Assembly: GCF_009727065.1 (NCBI RefSeq)
Contig: NZ_WNLP01000010.1
Span: forward strand, 1-64,000
Direction: 5' to 3'
From: Bifidobacterium canis
GTDB taxonomy: Bacteria > Actinomycetota > Actinomycetes > Actinomycetales > Bifidobacteriaceae
DNA: 64,000 bases
A program made the position numbers and the translations under genes. The notes below the pieces were generated by a model. It had not been told where the DNA came from, made no database searches, and saw only the letters and a program-made list of their open reading frames with translations. This document shows positions 59,994-64,000 of the stretch, in pieces; position 1 is the first letter of the stretch; each line of letters begins with the position of its first letter.

Positions 59994-61905
59994 TGTCGCT
60001 GCCCTCCTCGAACAGGTATTCACGGTTCTGCATGACCATGGAGAACTCGAAGGTTAGATAGTCGCCAATGGCTTTTTCGAAGTCGGCGTCTGTGGGTATC
60101 TCGTCGTTGAAGTAGTAGAACGAGTGCAGCCATTCATCCTCCGGCTTGACCGTGGATTCGACACAGAACTTCGATGCCGCCTCAGTGCGCCCGAACCATA
60201 CATCCAATAGATGTTGTTTCTTGTCTTTTGCAGAATCGCCTTCGACAAGTCCGACATGTGCGCGCACCTCGTATCCGTCGTCGCGGAAGTCGATAAACTT
60301 CGCCACATGTTCGGGGTCATGTGGCTCATGCGCGGTGAACACAGCGATGACCGGATTCGTGCCCACACCATAGAACGTGTCCGTATTGCAGGTGATGACA
60401 CCTTCCAGCGTGTGGTGCTTCATAATGCTCACCTTGAACACCTGTTCGGCTTTCGATTTGCCGGTCATGGAGGACTGCGGCACAATGACCGCCGCCCGAG
60501 CCCCGACCGTCAGGGAATCCAGCAGATGTTCGACGAAGGAAAGCTCGTACTGTGTCGGGTCCGCCTTGCTGCCTTGCGAGTAGGGCGGGTTCATCAGGCC
60601 GACAGTTGCGCCCTTCAGCTGCACCTGTGCGGGGTTCTTTTTGAGAAAGTCGCAGCATTCGAGGTTGCTGTTGCCGTCCCCGCGCAGAATCATGTTCGTG
60701 GCTGCCACGGCGAACATGTTGTTTTGCAGTTCGATGCCGTACAACTGTTCCTTTTTGATGTGGCGGCGCTGCGTATCCGTGTCGGCCATCGTCAACATCC
60801 GGTGCATGGCGGAGATCAGGAAGCCACCGGTTCCGCAGGTCGGGTCGAGCACCTTGTCGTCCATCTTGACATCCGTTAGTTCGCACATCAGTTCACAGAT
60901 GTGGCGGGGTGTGAGGATGATGCCCAACGTCTGTCCGTCACCGCCCGAGTATCTCATGAACTCGCCGTAGAAGCGTCCGATGAAATCCTCACTGGTTTTC
61001 TGGTATTTGATGTTGCGGAATACATGCTCGTACAGGAACTCCGTATAGTACTTCAACGGCGTTTTGCCGAGCGTCTCATTCACCTCGTTCAGGCGGAAGC
61101 TGTTTTGCAGGATGGAGAACTCAGACAGCAGTATGTCCTTCTTCACGTCCGGCCCCACGTTGGAACGCGTCAGCCGGGTGCGGATTGCGTTCATCAGCTT
61201 GTCGCCGTCGCGACTGCCTTCCACCTGATCGCCGGTGAGCAAATCGATGGCGAACCCCTTGTATTCGATTTCGTCCAACGCCAGCAGGATGCCGGCCACC
61301 ACCAAAGGCTTGTCTTGATCCTTCAACGTGCCATAGGTACGTAGATATTCATGCAGCTGGGCCGCATCCTTGAGGATCTGCTCTGTGGTCTTCTCGACAT
61401 CGGTTGCTTCATTCAGTACATAACGAGTGTAGTATTCACCGATATTCTGCTTGGAGAACGATATGAATGATTCGATATCGGGTAGCATCTTGTAGCCCTC
61501 GCGATCATCCACCCATACCGGCGTAATCACATGGTGCTTCTCATCTCCGGACACCCCGATGGCGAACACCTTTTTGAACGGTGTGTGCTGTGCAATGTGC
61601 TTAGCGTAGAAGTAGGCACCATTTACGGCGTAATCCATCACCGCCTTCACACTTGTGTCAAGGATCCCCGAGTCGGTCATCTTGATTTGCCGATCTATTG
61701 AGGCTTTATCTTCAATGACGATGACGAAATCTCCGATGACGGCAGTATATTCGGGGTATCCTACACGGCCGGTTCCACGTTTTGATGCGGTTTTGAGTGC
61801 TTCATCGATCTCTTTCACGTCGCTTCCCTGCGCATCGAAACGAATCCCGCAGTCCTTGAGCTGGCCGGCTACCCACAGATCGGTCTTGGGTTCCTTCTTC
61901 GCCAT
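59980..61905 (-). CDS. BcgI-like fused nuclease-methyltransferase subunit
   Basis: 641 aa. The amino part has a PD-(D/E)xK-type signature (YTAVIGDFVIVIEDKAS; D then ExK near residue 60-66). It is followed by an HsdM-like N6-adenine methyltransferase with motif I DPTCGTGGFL (about 358) and motif IV NPPY (about 438). Cutting and methylation in one chain with a separate S subunit is the layout of BcgI-type (IIB/IIG) enzymes. No HsdR gene is present in the window. ATG 61905 follows GGGAAGG. Lower GC suggests transfer. Confidence 0.8.
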   Translation of the reverse strand: MAKKEPKTDLWVAGQLKDCGIRFDAQGSDVKEIDEALKTASKRGTGRVGYPEYTAVIGDFVIVIEDKASIDRQIKMTDSGILDTSVKAVMDYAVNGAYFYAKHIAQHTPFKKVFAIGVSGDEKHHVITPVWVDDREGYKMLPDIESFISFSKQNIGEYYTRYVLNEATDVEKTTEQILKDAAQLHEYLRTYGTLKDQDKPLVVAGILLALDEIEYKGFAIDLLTGDQVEGSRDGDKLMNAIRTRLTRSNVGPDVKKDILLSEFSILQNSFRLNEVNETLGKTPLKYYTEFLYEHVFRNIKYQKTSEDFIGRFYGEFMRYSGGDGQTLGIILTPRHICELMCELTDVKMDDKVLDPTCGTGGFLISAMHRMLTMADTDTQRRHIKKEQLYGIELQNNMFAVAATNMILRGDGNSNLECCDFLKKNPAQVQLKGATVGLMNPPYSQGSKADPTQYELSFVEHLLDSLTVGARAAVIVPQSSMTGKSKAEQVFKVSIMKHHTLEGVITCNTDTFYGVGTNPVIAVFTAHEPHDPEHVAKFIDFRDDGYEVRAHVGLVEGDSAKDKKQHLLDVWFGRTEAASKFCVESTVKPEDEWLHSFYYFNDEIPTDADFEKAIGDYLTFEFSMVMQNREYLFEEGSDNAKA

Positions 61906-62293
61906 CAGCTGTTCACCTTCCCTCATTGTTCCCTGTCATGTGCTGTCATGGCGGCGTGAGCCGGCTGCCATGTTCTGCTCGATATATTCGTGCTTCTTCG
62001 CTTCACATATCTTGCGATGAAAACACGGGGTGTCAATCCTTGCCACCCAAGGATAAACGACAATGCCGAACAAAGCGCAAAGCAAAGCAGCCTATCCGCG
62101 TTGGTGCCGGTCTTCCAGCGTCTGTGGTGATCATTCGGTTCGTATTGTGTCTGGCAAGTCAGGCGAGGCGGTACAGGTCAAATCAACAGTTCAGCACTGC
62201 TATGGTTGTATGGCTGGCTCATGATGTTCCCCTTATGTATCAGAGGTGTATGGTTGGGTACGCTGCGGCGGGAAAGGTTTTTCTTCGAATCTG
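61906..62293. other. Intergenic region right of the restriction locus
   Basis: No convincing gene. It is lower in GC. The minus strand carries a short frame with KKHEYIEQNMAAG that may be a remnant. The promoter of the restriction genes should lie here, but no clear GCATAG or TATAAT motif was identified. Confidence 0.35.
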
Positions 62294-62770
62294 GCGAAAC
62301 AATAACTTTTTAATGCAATTCTTTTGTGTTTCCGGCTGGATTGTGGACGCAGTGACATCATGGGTTTCTTCACCGACATGCAGGTGTCTTCACTGACTTC
62401 TGACATAAGTCACCGAAGAAACATAAGTTTCTTCACCGACATCGCAAAGTCGGTGAAGGCTCCTAGCCTTACTGCCGTAAGGGTTTTATGAAGTTTCTTC
62501 GGTGACGCACCGACTTTTAAGGTCTTTCTATAGGGGAGCCGATTCCAAGGGTTCCTTTATAAGGTCGCTGCGTCGGTGAAGAAACATGGTTTTGGAGCCT
62601 CTAACCCCAATCGGCAGTAGGTTTGATCACTCTTCACCGACATCACTGCGTCGGTGAAGACACCTGTATGGTCACTGAAGCATGCCCTTGGGGCGCGCTT
62701 GTGGTGTGCGTGGGTGCTGATGCTAAATCCCGCACCCTGGTGAGTGAATAGTTTTGTGCATTGTTTCGGT
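62294..62770 (-). repeat. ~475-bp composite repeat, copy 5
   Basis: Left end GCGAAACAATAAC, right end GTGCATTGTTTCGG. Core about 62347-62659 on the minus strand with the shared GGTGACGCACCGACTTTTAAGG and GGTTCCTTTATAAGG blocks. It sits in the divergent gap between the restriction genes and the gene at 62879. Confidence 0.85.
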
Positions 62771-62878
62771 TTTCCCTAGTTGCCCCTCCTCCCCCGTTGT
62801 GTGTGCCGGGTGGCGGCATAGCTGGCTGTGAGCCCCATACGGCAATAGGGGTTGAACAGTGGCAGTGTGAAGGAGCGA

Positions 62879-64000
62879 ATGATGAGCAACCAGTACCGCA
62901 AACCCAAGGGAGCGCCGAACAGTGCAGGCGGCCAGTACGACAACAAACCCGACATGGGGTTGACCGGTTTGCCTGATCTGGATCCGGTGAGCATGACCAT
63001 CAGTGAACTGACGGCGACGATGCGTGAGAACGCGGTGCGGGAGCCGCGCGTGTGCAAGACGGAACAGGAGACGCTCCGGTTGCTTGCGCAGGCGGCCACG
63101 GTGCGTATCGAACCGTCCGGGTTCGTGTTGGAGGACGAGCATGGCGAGGTGGTGTTCCGTGAGATCAATGACGGGCCCATGTTGGATAAGACGGTGATGC
63201 GGGGCGACAAGCGTGTGCGTGGCGCGGTGCGCGACGTGCTGCGGGGCCGTTTGGAGGGTGTGCCGGCCGCGGACCGGCGTCGCATGGTGAAGGCGGCGTG
63301 GCGGGCCGCGACGCCGTATGAGCGGCGCCGTACCATTGATGCGAGCCCGTGGCGCCGGTATGTGCCGGCGACGAGCATCGCGAACAGTCTGCGCCGCCGC
63401 AAGGATGCGGACCGGGCGGCGCAGGTGTTGATCGATCTGCATTATGAGGATGCGGCCGCGGCGGCGAATGTGATCCGCAACGGGTACCCCGGCCCCGGGG
63501 ATGCGCGGGCGGCGTGGAAGTTCATCAATTACACGAAGATCGAACGGTATGACAAGGATGTGGTCGACAAGGCCACCGGCAAGATCATGCACCATAAGGG
63601 TGATGCGGTCCGTGAAATGGGGTTGGTGAACAAGATGGTGCCCGGCACGCGCCGGTACGAGTTGGATGAGCAGGGGCGGCGGGTGAAGGTGCCGGGGATG
63701 GTGAACAAGCCCGCGGCGAAGGGCATGGCGGCCCGTTCGTATCTGCGGATGATGTTCCAACCGACCAATGGTGTGCCGTCGCGGGAGCAGACGAAGCAGA
63801 TTGTGCGGGCGTTCCGTGAGTTGGATGATGCGCCGGATCTGCAGGCGCAGGCGTTCTGGGAGATGTGCTACGGCAACGGCAGCGTCCCCAATCCGCATGG
63901 TGATTTGCAGTTCGCGAAGGATCTGATCCGCATGCATGGCAAGGGCGCGGGTGTCGATCTGATCGATGGGGCGTCCGGGGCGCGTGGCGGCCAGGGCAAC
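62879..64000 (+). CDS. Tagged hypothetical protein, partial (RKPKGAPNSAGGQYD N-terminus)
   Basis: Open to the window end (374 codons so far). ATG 62879 or 62882 follows GAAGGAGC. MMSNQY then RKPKGAPNSAGGQYD and, 11 residues on, GLPDL. The rest is basic and helical (PAADRRRMVKAAWRAATPYE, SIANSLRRRKDADRAAQVL) with no recognised domain. A long minus-strand ORF opposite it is a composition artefact. Confidence 0.65.
   Translation, partial: MMSNQYRKPKGAPNSAGGQYDNKPDMGLTGLPDLDPVSMTISELTATMRENAVREPRVCKTEQETLRLLAQAATVRIEPSGFVLEDEHGEVVFREINDGPMLDKTVMRGDKRVRGAVRDVLRGRLEGVPAADRRRMVKAAWRAATPYERRRTIDASPWRRYVPATSIANSLRRRKDADRAAQVLIDLHYEDAAAAANVIRNGYPGPGDARAAWKFINYTKIERYDKDVVDKATGKIMHHKGDAVREMGLVNKMVPGTRRYELDEQGRRVKVPGMVNKPAAKGMAARSYLRMMFQPTNGVPSREQTKQIVRAFRELDDAPDLQAQAFWEMCYGNGSVPNPHGDLQFAKDLIRMHGKGAGVDLIDGASGARGGQGN

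Noticed and set aside
62723..63937. 404-codon minus-strand ORF at the right end
   Set aside because: Antisense to the tagged gene at 62879, crosses repeat-adjacent DNA, and is His/Arg-rich without any motif.
1..64000. tRNA or rRNA genes
   Set aside because: No cloverleaf-like segment with a GTTCRANTC arm and no rRNA-like sequence was noticed by eye; a covariance search was not possible.

Overview
The window is about 64 kb of high-GC DNA (roughly 60 % by eye) with dense genes, GTG/TTG starts, AAAGGAG-type ribosome sites, a WhiB regulator, a class C sortase with MPxTG pilins, and LAxTG surface anchors. Together these suggest a bifidobacterium-like actinobacterium. Two FtsK/TcpA-type ATPases, a VirB4-type ATPase, membrane-anchored cell-wall hydrolases and a VirB8-like protein mark it as part of a large conjugative plasmid or integrated conjugative element. 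This is inference from protein families. No relaxase, replication initiator or partition gene was recognised here.

Layout. Bases 1-6.2 kb hold a pilus locus on the minus strand (major pilin, class C sortase, minor pilin). An IS1249-type insertion sequence has split it, with an 8-bp target duplication. Bases 6.2-17.3 kb hold plasmid proteins, an SNF2-type helicase, the VirB4-type ATPase, a membrane-anchored HNH nuclease and a small membrane protein. Bases 18.3-21.7 kb hold a plus-strand operon of small proteins joined by ATGA/GTGA overlaps and ending with ASCH and MazG-like proteins. Bases 21.7-22.6 kb hold a HigBA-type toxin-antitoxin. Bases 23.2-34.1 kb hold surface proteins: a coiled-coil CAP protein, a giant isopeptide adhesin and a membrane coiled-coil protein. 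Bases 35.4-38.8 kb hold plus-strand accessory genes. Bases 38.8-47.0 kb form a long minus-strand accessory operon (RNA ligase, zinc ribbons, WhiB, HAD phosphatase, CHAP hydrolase). Bases 47.5-58.8 kb hold the second conjugation block. Bases 58.9-61.9 kb encode a BcgI-like restriction-modification pair of lower GC. A partial gene runs off the right end.

Three recurring signals are not explained by ordinary annotation. (1) Five copies of a ~475-bp intergenic element are built from GTCGGTGAAGAAA boxes and bounded by AAACAAT/ATTGTTT ends. (2) A promoter-like GCATAG motif lies exactly 8-9 bases before the ATG of 13 genes that mostly lack a ribosome site, and also lies upstream of many other transcription units. 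(3) Five otherwise unrelated proteins share an N-terminal tag, RKPKGSPNGTGGQ[YF]D.

Many genes are interrupted by single-base length changes, mostly in mononucleotide runs: about 17 apparent deletions and 3 apparent insertions. The reading resumes in a sensible frame and often ends exactly at an ATGA overlap with the next gene, so these look more like base-calling errors than gene decay. Coordinates for such genes span all frames. Lengths given as 'restored' assume one base is added or removed at each break.
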